NCBI GenBank assembly: GCA_034509925.1
Contig: CM067530.1
Location: forward strand, 3,565,001-3,629,000
Origin: Hirudinaria manillensis
Lineage: Eukaryota; Annelida; Clitellata; Hirudinida; Hirudinidae
Length of the DNA stretch: 64,000 nt
Direction: 5' to 3'
The position numbers and the translations under genes were made by a program. The number at the start of each line of letters is the position of its first letter. The first letter of the stretch is position 1. Below the pieces are notes generated by a model that was not told the origin of the DNA, made no database searches, and saw nothing but the letters and a program-made list of their open reading frames with translations. Shown here piece by piece: positions 1 through 12,757 of the stretch.

Positions 1-350
1 GCGTCGTGCGTAAACGGCGTGTTTTGAGAAGGGTCTGCGTGGCTCGCTGTTGAACGTTGCTCGGACGAGTGATCGACGCGATGCCCAGATGAGGCCGCAT
101 GTGTACGGGGCGGTTTTGACGATCTCTGCGGTGATTTTAGTTTCTTGTCGACCGTATCAAATGTGCTGGCTTACTAAAACTCCGATGTGCAACTGACGTC
201 AGGCTTGTAGGATGACCCTACTAGGAGACATTTGTCCCCTAACACGACGTCGGGAGAGGATTTTGTTGGTGACGTTGATCAGAAAAGTGGGAGAAATTTG
301 ATAAAGTATCATAGCAGAAGAGCCAGAACTGAGCGGAAGTTTGATCAGCC

Positions 351-423
351 GGCCCCGTGGCCTAATGGATAAGGCGTCTGACTTCGGATCAGAAGATTGC
401 GAGTTCGAGTCTCGTCGGGGTCG
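351..423 (+). tRNA. trnR-UCG: tRNA-Arg (anticodon UCG), first copy
   Basis: A 73-nt cloverleaf without intron. The acceptor stem GGCCCCG pairs with CGGGGTC and G is the discriminator base. The D arm is TGGCCTAATGGATAAGG, the anticodon loop CTTCGGA gives UCG, and the T loop is TTCGAGT. Box A and box B are canonical. The first T run downstream is TTTT about 25 nt after the end. It decodes CGA. Confidence 0.97.
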
Positions 424-779
424 TGGAGTGCGTCGTGCGTAAACGGCGTGTTTTGAGAAGGGTCTGCGTGGCTCGCTGTTGAACGTTGCTCGGACGAGTG
501 ACCGACGCGATGCCCAGATGAGGCCGCATGTGTACGGGGCGGTTTTGACGATCTCTGCGGTGATTTTAGTTTCTTGTCGACCGTATCAAATGTGCTGGCT
601 TACTAAAACTCCGATGTGCAACTGACGTCAGGCTTGTAGGATGACCCTACTAGGAGACATTTGTCCCCTAACACGACGTCGGGAGATGATTTTGTTAGTG
701 ACGTTGATCAGAAAAGTGGGAGAAATTTGATAAAGTATCATAGCAGAAGAGCCAGAACTGAGCGGAAGTTTGATCAGCC

Positions 780-852
780 GGCCCCGTGGCCTAATGGATA
801 AGGCGTCTGACTTCGGATCAGAAGATTGCGAGTTCGAGTCTCGTCGGGGTCG
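780..852 (+). tRNA. trnR-UCG: tRNA-Arg (anticodon UCG), second copy
   Basis: Identical in sequence to the copy 429 bp upstream. The nearest likely Pol III terminator is the TTTTT near 892, after a short GT repeat. Internal promoter boxes are intact, so both copies look functional. Confidence 0.97.
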
Positions 853-858
853 TGGAGT

Positions 859-1086
859 GTGTGTGTGTCATTGCTAGATGTGGCTTGTTTGTTTTTCTGA
901 ACTAATTCATTTTTTATTTATTTCGGAAATAAAATAAATTTCTTGTACTATTTCATATTTCTTCAATTTCAATAATGGTTTTTTTATCTTCTTTTGTCTT
1001 GCATATTCTGAAACTTAAAAAATAAATTTTGTCACATTCTCTTTATAAGTTACTTTTTTAGTTTTTTTATATTGCTTTTGTTTAAC
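859..1086. other. Short intergenic spacer
   Basis: AT-rich DNA between the tRNA array and the converging 3' end of the transporter gene. It holds a (GT)n stretch at about 858-868. Nothing else is recognisable. Confidence 0.6.
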
Positions 1087-4000
1087 TTACAAATTGAGTT
1101 TATGCTTTCCGTTGAATTCTTCCCCTTCTTCAATGGTCTGTGGCAGCGGTTTATTTGTTGTTTCTGGAAGGAGCAATACTAAGAATCCGGAAGTAAATGA
1201 AATTCCGCAGAATGTTAGGAATGGCAAATACTGCCATATCATAGCCTGCATGGATACGTTCTTAGTTTATTTTATCCTTTAAATGAGTCTTTTTTCTAAA
1301 TTTTGATTGTTTTTATCCAATGAAATCGAATTTGAACTTCCAAATTTTCTCACCAAATCAGCTGCAAATGGAGCCAGTGTAGCGGCTAATCTTGAAAATA
1401 TCGAACAAGTTCCGACGCCAATGCTTCTCATTTTGGTTGGATAGAGTTCTGTAGTCAAAATATACACCATGGCATAAGCACAAGTTATTGAGCCTTTACC
1501 CAGGATAGTCATAGTTGTTTTGAGAATGAGTAAATCTGCACCGATAACAAACGTTTTTATTGAAATAAAAGTTAATGTCTTTTATAGGATATTGGCGAAT
1601 TGGCCCACCGTTAGGCAACAGAACCGTTGTCATGAGCAGAATTCCAGCTGTAAATAAGCAGCCTGAAAATGGAACAAGTCTTCCGAACTTTGAAAACAAT
1701 GGCTGGACTAAGACATACGATGGTATTTCGACTATTCCTGTCAAGAAAAAGTTCAAGAATGGGTCGCCACTAAAGGAAGAGGAGTTCAAGGTCAGTCCAT
1801 AGTAAACGAAACTTGCTGCGAACCTAAGAAGTAATTTTTAATTACTAGATTTAGAGTTTTACCTTTTTGGAAAATGTAACATTAAAAATTTCATTACCAT
1901 GCAGTTGTCAATATTAAAGTTGTACGTCTGATATTTCTATATTTACATAGGTCTACCAGCGTACATTTCTCGATCTTTTCATCGACCTGGAAATGATTGA
2001 TTTTTAATTAAACCAATTTTATTTAGAAATTGTGATCGGAACTATTTTTTCAAAAGAGATATATGGAACGTAAAAATGAATATCTAATCATTTTAAACCA
2101 GTCTAATTACTTGTAGGCTGTCTTGCACTCCTTTTGGAAATTCTATTTTATTTCTTGCGGACATTTTCTTGAGCTGGTCGAGACATTTCTCTCTTTGACC
2201 GCTGCTCAGCAAAAATCTCGGAGTTTCCGGTATAAACCTGCGAAATAATTCAAAAATATTATCTTCCGCTTTTAGACAATTTTGATTCAAATTGATAAAA
2301 AAATATTTAAAACTATAGGTTCTAATAGAAGAGTCTTTTTTAACAAACCAGTAAAGGATGACCAATAGGGATAACGGAGCAGTTAGAGCAACTTGCAACC
2401 AAAATCTTTCTCGGACAAAATACGCGATTCCTGCTATTGAAACATATCCGATGGCCCAAACGATGTGTATTATAATTCCTGTCCATAAAACAAGTAAACA
2501 CATCATTTTATAAATTGGAAATTAAATGTGTGCGTTTTAAATTTCAGCGATATATTAAATTATCCTTATTACCTGTTAAAGTCCTATACGATGGTCCAAC
2601 ATTTTCTGAAGCTAAAAGGAGGCACAAATCAGAGTTGAGAAATTGCAAAATTAAACAAATTAATCGTGCAAATAAAACCTCTTGAATTTAAAATGATTTC
2701 AATAAACAAGTTGAAACATTTACCGATTACAAAAGCGATCTGAAATTCTCCGGTTGTTTGAATTCCTAGCAAAAACCTGACAACCAAGAACCAGTAAATG
2801 TTGTCCAACCAGCAGCACATGTTTGAAAAGGCTAGTTGCAGTACGATCGACGCCATTAAGCTAGGACGTCTTCCAAATCTGCGAAAAGATGGGCCCATTC
2901 AACATTAACTCAATTATAATACTAATTATCCGTAATTTTGGATTTTAAGCATAAATAAAATCTCTTTCGACCTTGTCTAAACAATTGTTTATAAATTTAA
3001 ATCAAAGCTTGTTTTAGAATAAGGAAGTTTTTGGAAAAACCTATCAGAAGCGTGTCCATAGATAACCGAGCCCGCGATCCGTCCTGCCATATATACCGAT
3101 TGCGTGGCAGAAACAAGCCATTTTCGAGAACACACCAAATTCATCTTTGAATGAAGAAACAGGTAAACACCATACAAACGTTATATAATTATGTATGAAT
3201 TTAACCATCTTGATAAATATGATTTATTAAAAAAATTATAGGATGGCGAAAGAGCCAATATATATTTGTTTAATAAACACACAAAAATAAACATGAAATA
3301 TTAAAATTAACACGAATAGTCATAAATATCGTCCTAACCTCGCTGACGATACTTGACTTAAAGACACTCGTGTCGTAAGACCATCTCTGGCAAGCTTCCT
3401 GCTCAGTTAGATTGTTCTCTATGCCTAATTTTAGCGAGAATACAATAACGCCCTGAAATATTCCATAAAATCACATCAACCCCTAAAAAGATTCAAAACT
3501 ACCGTTTAGGAAAGTTTTGGAGGGGTTGTCCCAGCGGTAATGATGGCATGGACTTCTAATAGATACCCCGTTCTGGTTCACTTCCCACGGAATTGACCGG
3601 TTCAGCAATAGGTCTTTGTCCTTTGGGAAATCGAAATATCAACCAATCAGATTTAGGATTTTAACTTGACCTAGTTTGGAAAAAAAACTGCACTTTGTGT
3701 GGCAGAGTTTCTGTCACAATGAAAACATTGAATGAATTCATGGTTTCGAATTTGAAACGCTTTGATATTACAGTAGGCCGGGGATATTTTTTTGTGATAA
3801 TTTGTTGTTGTTGTTGTCAAGCTATCTCATGAATATTCATGAGATCAAGTTCTAATCGAATATGAGGGAAATAATCCACATTTGTACAAGTCGAATTTAC
3901 AGTTTTAATTTAAATTTAATAAATAAATTGACAATTTAATTATTATTCAACTTAATCAGAATATAAATGACATAATAAAGATAGTAATAACAAAGTAAAT

Positions 4001-5079
4001 AATAAACACTAACATTAATAATTATAAACTATAATTAAATTGCAGTCAAAACTTTCGCGGGCCTTATATAAATATGGAACGTGAGAGACTACCTCACTGG
4101 AAACGTTAGCATCCAATGCCTGGTAATTCCATTCACAGTGGTGGTCCATTCGTGCTGCCCAAAAAACGTACCCCAGGTTGTTGAAGGCAGTCGAAAAGGC
4201 CACCAGGCTCACCAAGAAGACCACCTGCTTCTGATAGGGTCCGAACTGGCCTATTTTCGATAGTACCCCGTCCAGACCTAGATTGTAAGTTTAATTATTT
4301 CGTATTTAGTTTATCAATTTCGTGAATATGTTTTGAATATGAAAGTGTTAAAAATTTTGGGTTTTTTTGGTGCTTGGGAGACTCAAAGTTAAGGTCGTCA
4401 CGATGTCAGAAGACAGTCCAAGGATGGAAAAAGTTAATAAAAGTTGACATTTCGTTTCACTGCAGATTCTAAACTTTTTCATGGGTACCACGTACATGCG
4501 ATTTCCCTCTTCATAAAAAAAAAACTATTCAAACATGTTAGTGCATTGTACAATTATTGATTATAGCGGTAAATTGATTTCAGTCTCATATCACGTGATT
4601 TGCTTGAACCTCTTGATTGGCTCTTGACAGATTTCAACTAATTACAGAATAAATGTGACGTAACTCAGCCACTTGTGAACAATTTCATATGTAAACACTA
4701 GAATTATTGGCCATTTTGTATCCCGACAGCTGAGTTGATAATAAAATTATTTTTATGCAAATAAAAAGCGGCAAATTATTGCAAATAAAAGTCATGATAA
4801 GTTTTGCTTTATGCTCTTGTATCGGCACCAAACAATGTCGAACAAAATGAATTATTTCTCGCCATGTATTTCCAAGCATTTTTCAACAAAAGCAAGTTAT
4901 TAAAGAAGTCTTTTCATCAGCAGATTCTCGATTTGACAATTTATTTTGCGCTTAAATTCTTCAAAATCCTTAAAAAGAAAATTAGCAAGAAAATAATGGA
5001 AAACAAATGTTCACTTACTCTGATAAAGAAGTCCGTTGTCACTCAAAACATCGTCAGCCTCCTTAATATCCGAGCTCAT
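1087..5079 (-). CDS. SLC22: SLC22-type organic ion transporter (major facilitator superfamily), 12 exons
   Basis: Exons on the minus strand, 5' to 3': 5079-5019, 4277-4093, 3452-3339, 3144-3041, 2878-2724, 2605-2573, 2478-2349, 2237-2111, 1986-1898, 1823-1609, 1535-1354, 1245-1087. Phases close to give 517 aa, a usual SLC22 length. Family signatures in order: the first membrane segment with LVAFSTAFNNLGYVFW; the extracellular loop with CQRWSYDTSVFKSSIVSE followed by NLVCSRKWLV; the MFS loop motif SDRFGRRPSLM; YWFIPETPRFL after the sixth segment; and a C-terminal LLPETTNKPLPQTIEE. The start ATG lies in a 61-nt exon with a perfect A|gtaagt donor. It should be a plasma-membrane carrier for organic cations, anions or zwitterions; the substrate class cannot be read from sequence. 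No break is seen. Confidence 0.92.
3525..3592 (+). repeat. Decayed tRNA-Arg(UCU)-like sequence, pseudo-tRNA or SINE head
   Basis: Lies in intron 2 of the transporter, in the opposite orientation. It keeps a box-A-like CCAGCGGTAATGATGG, an anticodon-arm remnant GGACTTCTAAT typical of tRNA-Arg(UCU), and a box-B-like GGTTCACTTCC. The stems no longer pair well. Roughly 200 bp of non-tRNA sequence follow, as in a SINE, but I found no second copy in this window to prove mobility. Confidence 0.45.
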
Positions 5080-6425
5080 TTTTGACACAAAAACTGGTTT
5101 TCTAAAAGAATTGCTCGACAACAAATCCAACTTGCCCACCAGCGAAGTCTCTTATCTTATGTTTAAACCTGTGAAATCTCAGAAATCCTTCACGATGGGG
5201 TTAAAGTTCATCCGATACGAGCCATGTTCCAGGCCATCAATTCAGGTGAAATTACCCTGACTTCCTTTTTATACCTAGCCAATGCTGACTTTAAAGTGAC
5301 TCTTGATAAGCCTTCAGCGTGGCCTTTGTGCCGCTAGCTTTTTAGTTTTCGTTTGAAATTTTCAAACGCAGATCGTATGACATCCGTTTGCATCGGCGAC
5401 TTTGAAGCGAAACAAATGTTTTGTCTAAACATAAAAAGTGAACAACAATGTATTAAATTGTTATTATCGTCATCGTCGTTATCGTCGTCGCCGTCATTAT
5501 TATTATTATCATCTTCATTATTATTATCTTTTCTTTCTCGGCCTCCTACGCAAAACACAAACAACAATATTCCGACGGCCTCTCCAAAGTTTAGTGTCCG
5601 CACTAGGGCCCGAGATCACCCTGGACATTCGGTCAGAAGGTGAAATCACGATCGAACGCGCCGAGTAACGTCAACTCCCAATGTCATTAAGAATTCGCAG
5701 TCCGAAAAAGTGCGATTGCCCTCGGAAGTGGGCACCTGTGAGCTCTCCAGATTTTGTAACTGTGACTGAGGACCGAGAGCACAACGTACATTTTATTATT
5801 ATTATTATTATAAGTATTATTATTATTGTCTGTATAGCTTTTAATTTTGTTATCTTATCTTTGTTCCATACATCATTGATGTTATGATCCTCAGGGTGAA
5901 GAATTTGTGACGTCTTCAGAAATCAGAAACTGACCCGATATACACCTTGTGACCTCCCCGAAAGCCCCCCTGGTGATAATGATTAATTATTTACAGAGTT
6001 AAATCGATGTAAATTACCATTATAACTAATAAGTAAAGCCAGTAATATTAGTTTCAAGAATGATGTCTTAAAGTGACGATCAGCAAGCTCTTGGTTTCAA
6101 GTAATTTTTTAAAAACTATTTTGAAGATTTTAATTTTAATCTTTCAAAAATAAAGGTTTTTTCCTCTCAGAACTCCCATAGACGAAACACTCAAACACAT
6201 TCGAATTTCATTCTCAAATGGCAAATACAGTGGGTGCTCAACATTTCTGCCTTGACGAATTTTTATTTCTACTTGAATCCTCCGTCAGTTTTTTTGAATG
6301 ATTCACGTGTTAGGAGAGTATGCGATGACATTGAATCTGCCATTTATGTAGCGCCCTATCTTAAGGATGTCCAGATAATTTAATCTTTATTCATAAATAA
6401 TTTTACACATACATTTTAAGAGTTC

Positions 6426-6493
<68 letters not shown>

Positions 6494-6797
6494 AATAACA
6501 TCATAAAATACAAATAATCACATTGGCTATGATGGTGATGATCACATTTAGATCAAATACTTATTTATCACCTAACAAACATGAAAATAAAAAAAAACGA
6601 ATTAAGAAGATATTCATTGGAAATAATTTTAATGCAGCCACCTAATCGGGTCGTAACTACTATCATCCTATTACCGGCTTACTAAAGGTTAAGCAATATC
6701 TTTCCCTGGCTCTATTTAAGCACCCCTTTTCAATTCTACCCGGCAGGGGGGCTGAGTTTGGGGAGAGTTTGGGGGGAGGGGGTATGGATATCACTCT
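5080..6797. other. Intergenic region between the transporter and USP1
   Basis: Contains the presumed promoter of the transporter just above 5079, imperfect trinucleotide runs near 5460-5530 and 5790-5830, and a long (ATT)n microsatellite at about 6428-6490. The GC-rich patch 5560-5760 has short open frames on the plus strand but no convincing exon. Confidence 0.6.
6428..6490. repeat. (ATT)n microsatellite
   Basis: About 20 uninterrupted ATT units. Similar arrays lie at about 12718-12770, 17123-17205 and 45659-45702, so ATT is the dominant simple repeat of this genome region. Confidence 0.95.
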
Positions 6798-8364
6798 TCA
6801 AGACGAGGGTATCAGTAGAGTGGGTATTGGTGAATTCCTCGAGACATACTCTGCCACTGTGCCCTTGTTTACGAAGGTGGAAGCCCCCGTGCCCTTTGAG
6901 CCGAGAACGATGAGGTCAGCGCTTTCCTCTGAAGATATGCGTAGGATTCCTTCGCCTACGTTCTTCATTGCCTCTGCCCTCATCTTGAATTTCATCTGGA
7001 AGTGGGCGTGGTTTATTCTTATTAATATTAATTATTAATTTACATAATTGTTACTATCAGTGTTACTGTTATCGGTATTATTATTCCAATTTTTGTTGTT
7101 GCTCTGAAATAAATGAGCGTTTAAATGAGTCAAATTTATATCAATATTTAGCAGAGCACAACACCGTCATTGCTATTATTATTATTATTATTAAATTAAA
7201 ATTAATATCTAAAACTTATTAATTCAAGGTCACCAGGTCCTCACCTTTTTCAAGGTGCAAACAGTCTGGAAGTCTTCTTCAATTTTCCTTGTATTCGAGT
7301 TCATGTCACCCAATATCTTCTTCCACTCGTCTATAGGTGGAGCTATTCCGCCTTCAAGTGAGAATTTTTTTCAGTGTAAAATAATGTTTTATTCGAATTA
7401 TCAATCTATTCATTTTTAATATTTTATAAACAATAATAATTACTGACCTACAATTGATTTATAATTTTAAAGTTTCTTCTTATTGTTTTTATTGTGGATT
7501 TGTTTATAAATATTGACTTTATTTTATTATTATTATTATAATATATGTTGTAATTACCACCATCGAATCAACTGATATTATCGCTCACCTCTGAAATGAA
7601 ACCATCATTTTAAACAAATAATGTTTAATGAATTTTTTTTATAATATTTCCATGTTTGATGAATTATTAAATAATATTTCCATGGAAAGTGAAACACAAC
7701 TTTTCCAGGCGAAGGTGGGAAGTTTTGGGGTCTCGGGGCAGTGGACCAATACCACGAGGTCCTCGTTCTTCCAGATGTTCATCACGTACCCTGATGATGA
7801 CGATGACGATGATAATGTATATGATTGTGATGATAAATTCAAAACAAAGACTATTATTTTTTTTTCAGTAGTATTTTGGATACTTGTGTTATTGTTCTTA
7901 AATATTCAGTATTTATTAAATGCCTTAAATTCTTTGGTTAAATCTAATTTCTCTCTTTTCTCTCTAAAGTTTAATTGCAGAACAAATCACCAAAAACAAT
8001 TCAATAAAAAAACCGAGACCTAACAAAATCCACACCACATACACACACAAACCCCATTCCCCACCAACCACCCAAACCCATCCACTCAAAGAAATCAAAC
8101 GAATCACCCACACTCAAAGGCCCTCCTGGCATGGTCGCTACCATCCACGGCAACCACCACCACCCTGCTGAAAGTCCCGTAGGACGATGACCTCCTCCTA
8201 CTGGCCCTGTAGGCACTGATGGCTTTGCCTTCTTCGTCCTTCTCGAGGACTGCCGGGTCCCACGTGATGCCCCCGGCCAATCCGGCGGCTTGCTGTTGCT
8301 GGGTCGATGACGTCATCGGTGATTGTCTTGTTTCCTTTCGTCGGTCCTGAGATTGTATCACCAT
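6798..8364 (-). CDS. Universal stress protein domain protein (USP1 of a tandem trio)
   Basis: Four exons, 5' to 3': 8364-8112, 7790-7701, 7351-7245, 6995-6798, giving 215 aa. A basic, Gln/Ser-rich N-terminal extension of about 65 aa precedes the fold. The fold starts at SRVVVVAVDGSDHARRAFEW (strand 1 and the nucleotide-binding Asp), continues with a core LVVLVHCPE strand, the GIAPPIDEW segment, and ends in LIVLGSKGTG...NKGTVAEYV, the G-x2-G-x9-G-T phosphate-binding loop of ATP-binding USPs. Intron phases (1, 1, 0) match the two neighbouring paralogues. The family is cytosolic and linked to stress responses; binding of ATP is inferred from the loop. Confidence 0.92.
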
Positions 8365-10433
8365 TTTTTACAGTGGATTGTTAGATAGAATATGAGATAA
8401 CAAAAAATTTAATAATAATAATAATAATTACAATTGTTATTAATATTAACATCGTAAATATCATAAATATGATTCAACAATATAACTTAATTGATAATAT
8501 AATAAGTCTCTTGGCATTATATATTAATATATTGTTTTTATCCAATTTATTTTTATTTGAAAAATCGACTTGCAACCCGCGACCTTGACTCGAGTGTCAT
8601 TCGAAAGTCATTGAAAGACACCCTTCAAAGGTCAACAAGTGCTACAGCTTGCTTTGTAAACGAAAACAAATGCCTTAGAAATTACGATACAAGTTTAGTT
8701 TAATTTGCTTTGCATTAGTTAAGCCCATTCCCCACTCACCATCGTCATCACCACCACCACCACCATCATCACCACATTGTCATCATTGTCGTCGTCATCA
8801 CCTTCAGTATTGCTGTCATCGTCGTAGTCGTCATCATCATCATTGATGATGCGTCTTTAATTGAGAATCTAATTATCGCTCTTTATCACCTGGAGCGATT
8901 ACGATTATCATAATCACTGGCCTAATTAATATTCATGAACTCCTCTGAATTTTAATGACCTCCGCTTGTCATTCAATGACCTCTAAATCGACCTTCGCCG
9001 GAGTCCGAAATGCTTTTGAGTCACGCTGCGATTTCACGCCTTTTATTTTCTTCGCTTGTTTTTTTTTTTGTTGTTTCGTTAATTCTCAAAAATATTAATT
9101 TATTGAGGATATAATTCAATAAATTCTTAATAATTAACACAAAATCATTAAAATCTTAATTAATCTTAATTATTAAATTTATTTATTTATTAATTGATTG
9201 TTATTACTAATTATAAAAAAAACTTTAACCTCATAACCTTAATTAATTAATTAATTCTATTAAAACAATTTGTTGAGTAAATATATATATAAATAGTAAA
9301 ATATATAGAAAAATCATAAAAATCCAATTGATCGACAAAAGAGGAAAACTCTTAAAATAAAGTTAAATAAAATACATTATTAAAAAAAAGAACCTAAAAT
9401 CATTTATTAGCCTAAAATGAACCCAGAATCATTATCACCTGTGACGTCTGCGATAAGACGCTTCCCCTGGTAAACGAAGCAAAGTCTTTTCCTACTGTCA
9501 GCTCATCTCTTGTGATTTAATCTGAGATTTATAGCAGCTTTCGGGCTGACAAGTTGTGCCTAGGCAAAGGTGTCCCGATTTTCTAATTAAGAATTCCATT
9601 TGCCAGGCTTTGGAAGCTCATTGGCTTTGGAAAGCAAGCAGCCAAGAGGCTAAGCAAGAATGAGGAGTGAATGTTAAGTTAAGCTCTGTCGTTTGATCCC
9701 TTGTTGTTCGATCTTTTGTGTCAATAAACTCTTTATCCCCGATGAATTTGGTTGCTTCAATCACTTGTTTCAATCTTTTCAATCGCAAATTTCAGTCACT
9801 TCTTGCCTCTCTCAAATTCGAAAACACTACTATAACTCCGGACCACTTAAAAGAATCAAGAAGCAATCTATGATCTTGCCACAGCCATCATTAAACTATT
9901 TGCTTATTAACTCCTCAACTTGTAGGTATGAGCTGACTTCAATATATCCACAAATAAACCTTCAAAATTCCCAAATTGAGACGAAAATAGCAACTTTAAC
10001 AACCGCACGGAAACCTAAACAAAAACAATTTGAAAGTTATTTTTGGCATCCCAATCGACCATCCTAATTGGTTCCAGATAAACAGTGTCCTACTGCAGGT
10101 AGAAATTCAAATTTTCTTACCTGTTGAGCTTTTTTTTTTAGCTTATTCAATAAACGTCTGGACTAAAATCACTCTCTCGTTACGAATCTTCGTGAATAAA
10201 TTATCTGCTGTTTTGATTCATTAACATGTCATTAATGTTATATTATTATTATTATATTATTATATAATAATCAACAGGATAATAATTGCAATTTTTATAT
10301 TCAAGCTATCGTCCAATTAATTCAGTTGTTTTTATTCCACAAGTAGAAGTCATTAATGAAATAATAAATAAATAAATTATGTAATTAATGAATAACGATA
10401 TTCAATCAAAATAAGGTCAATCAATCCTTTGTC
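8365..10433. other. Intergenic region between USP1 and USP2
   Basis: AT-rich, with runs of CAC/ATC trinucleotides near 8740-8850 and ATTA repeats near 9180-9300. The open frames near 9690-10220 lack splice logic or family similarity. It presumably includes the USP1 promoter just above 8364. Confidence 0.5.
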
Positions 10434-11744
10434 TTAACAGACGATGGCCTTCGCCGGAACGATGAGTGTCGATATGGTTGAATTCTTGGCAATGCACTCT
10501 GCCACTGAGCCCTTGTTGAAGATGGATGACCCCGTGCCCTTTGACCCGCAGACGATCAGGTCGGCGTTCTCCTCTTGAGCCAGGCGTAAGATGCCCTCGC
10601 CAGCGTTCTTCATAGCCTCAGACCTCACCTTGTGCTTCAGCTGCATGGATGGAAGGACGGATGGATGGATGAATAGATGGACGGACGGATGGATGGATGA
10701 ATGAACGGACCTTTTTAATGGTGCAGTAGCTCTGGTATTCTTCTTCCAGAATCCTTGCCCCGCTGTTGACGTCATCCATGATTTTTTTCCACTCCTCGAC
10801 AGGTACGTTGAATCCACCTGGATCACATTTTAATCAATACTATTATTATTATTATTATTAAAAATAATGATCACATCAAAGATAATGGGATAATGATTTT
10901 ACTTGCAACTTAATCTTAGCTAAGGATTAAAAATAGCGTTGCGTAATAAATATTGAGTCACGTGCATCCAACTCACTTTTGAGACTGAAGACTGGAAAGT
11001 GGGGTACTTCGGGACAGTGAATGAGTACGATGAGGTCATCGCTTCTCCAGACGTTGGCCAAGTACCCTGTGAGGAGGGGTCAGTGGTTCAATGGACGGTC
11101 GAGGGGGGCAGATGTTCAGCTTTTTTTTATTCCGCTTTAAATATCCAGACGTGTTTAAAATACAACGCCTACTTATTAAGTTTGAAACTTAATTTTGTAA
11201 ATTCAATCATTATTTACTTTTGCAATTATTATTTGCATTATTTTTAATGTAATTCCATTACGTAAATTATAATATTCTCAAAGTGAGACGAAAATAGTAA
11301 CAAGATGTTTAATTATAATTTTTCCAACTATATTATATTATATTATATTATATTAATATACAATTTAATTAAAATAGAATTGTAATTTATTATAAAAATT
11401 TATGCCTTTACATTGCATTATAACGTATAGTAGTTATTATAACAATAACTACAGACTCAATATTGTAATATTCAATTGTTTTATTTTTTTTTCAATCCAC
11501 TTTTAAATAGGCGTCGGTCCTCACTAGAGGAACATTATAACTAACAGTCAAAGGCTCTCTTGGCATGATCGCTGGCATCGACAGCAACCACCACGACCCT
11601 GGTAAAAGTACCGTAGGTGGACGAGCTTCTTCTTCTACGTGGATCACCCCCAGACAGCGATCTCTGGACAGGGGGGTGCTTGGGAGGAGTCCCTACGACT
11701 GGAGCGGCCGGTATGGCTTCTGCCAGTTTCCCCTCGACTGACAT
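10434..11744 (-). CDS. Universal stress protein domain protein (USP2)
   Basis: Four exons, 5' to 3': 11744-11546, 11066-10977, 10817-10711, 10640-10434, giving 200 aa. Exons 2 and 3 have exactly the same lengths (90 and 107 nt) and phases as USP1, which proves tandem duplication. Landmarks: TRVVVVAVDASDHAKRAFDW at the start of the fold, LIVLIHCPEVP, the FNVPVEEW segment, and the nucleotide loop CGSKGTGSSIFNKGSVAE with 8 residues between the glycines rather than 9. The N-terminal extension is shorter than in USP1 and Pro/Arg-rich. Confidence 0.92.
10642..10708. repeat. ATGG/ACGG minisatellite inside USP2 intron 3
   Basis: Degenerate GGATGGAC-type units fill most of this very short intron (about 70 nt), leaving little room beyond donor, branch point and acceptor. 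Confidence 0.85.
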
Positions 11745-12714
11745 CCGTGGAGTTTAGCTAACTCCTGTAATGACTGGTCTTGATTTGAGAGGGGATGAAA
11801 TGGATGATTTAATTTTATATCTTATATGATGTTGAATGGTTATCATGCTTTATCGAAGTTTAAGTTGGTTTAAATTTGCCAGGATATCGTATGTCTCAAG
11901 GTATTACCACAAAGTGATTTCATTGGACATGATATCGATGTCCAGCAGTCCAAATATTTATTGATAGTATGAGGTAATATGAGACACGCTGCATTTAGTA
12001 TTCGGACTCACCGGCAGCTATACAAAGTCTTCGGACAGGCAAAAAAAATTTCAAATGAAAACTCACAAGTATAAGTTGTTGATTTCAACCACTGATTGAT
12101 CTTCAGACAACGACACGAACCAATATGAGCAATACAGGTTGAGGCCACCTCTGCTTGTGGAGATAATCTTAAGTGCTTGTAAGCCTTAAGGGTCCCTTTT
12201 CGAGAGCCTGGTATGGTTTGTTGTGCATCCGAAATTCTAGTTCAAGTTATGTCTAATCTTGTGTCCATGCAAACAAGTCAAGTAACTACCTACCTAATAG
12301 TTTCAGTTAACTGAATTTGGTTTTTAAATATTCAGCTTGGATCTACTTCCTACCAAGATGGAGATCTCAAGACAGCATTCAAACGAAGGCTGAAGTGGAC
12401 CTGCAAATGTTTAGGGACATAAAAGATATTAATAGCCTTCTAGAGAGTGTTTATGAACGTTTCTTGAAAATTTTTCTGCGCAGACATTTCTTTTTGGAGA
12501 TAACTTTAAGTCGCAGTTTCTCAAATTTCGCTGGCAAATGCTCATCGTTTTTAATTTCGCGTAGCTTTATTTTATGGAAGACTGGTGGAAACATCATCAT
12601 CGTGATGTTGAGAGCCATCAAATCCACAGACAAAATTAGAAGATACCCAGCATTTAAGCTTAATATTTAATAATTAATATCCAATATTAACGATCATCAT
12701 TATCAATTAATTTG

Positions 12715-12757
<43 letters not shown>

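Larger units (their letters stand above)
1..858 (+). repeat. Two tandem copies of a 429-bp unit carrying a tRNA-Arg gene
   Basis: Positions 1-429 and 430-858 are nearly identical direct repeats; I see only a handful of differences, for example near 260 against 690. Each unit carries one tRNA-Arg near its end. The unit is GC-richer and CpG-richer than the AT-rich DNA that follows. The first unit begins exactly at the window edge, so the array may continue to the left. The repeat stops just after the second tRNA, where a short GT run begins. Confidence 0.95.

Noticed and set aside
1575-1802. Plus-strand frame inside the transporter gene
   Set aside because: Antisense shadow of transporter exon 10, which has clear family motifs on the minus strand.
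5560-5960. Possible fatty-acid-binding-protein-like exons on the plus strand (PEITLDIRSEGEITIERA; GEEFVT)
   Set aside because: The match is short, the implied intron would be about 36 nt, and no first exon with the family's Trp motif was found.
12317-12670. 117-codon plus-strand frame between USP2 and USP3
   Set aside because: No recognisable domain, no start context or splice partners; not conserved with the neighbouring USP intergenic regions.
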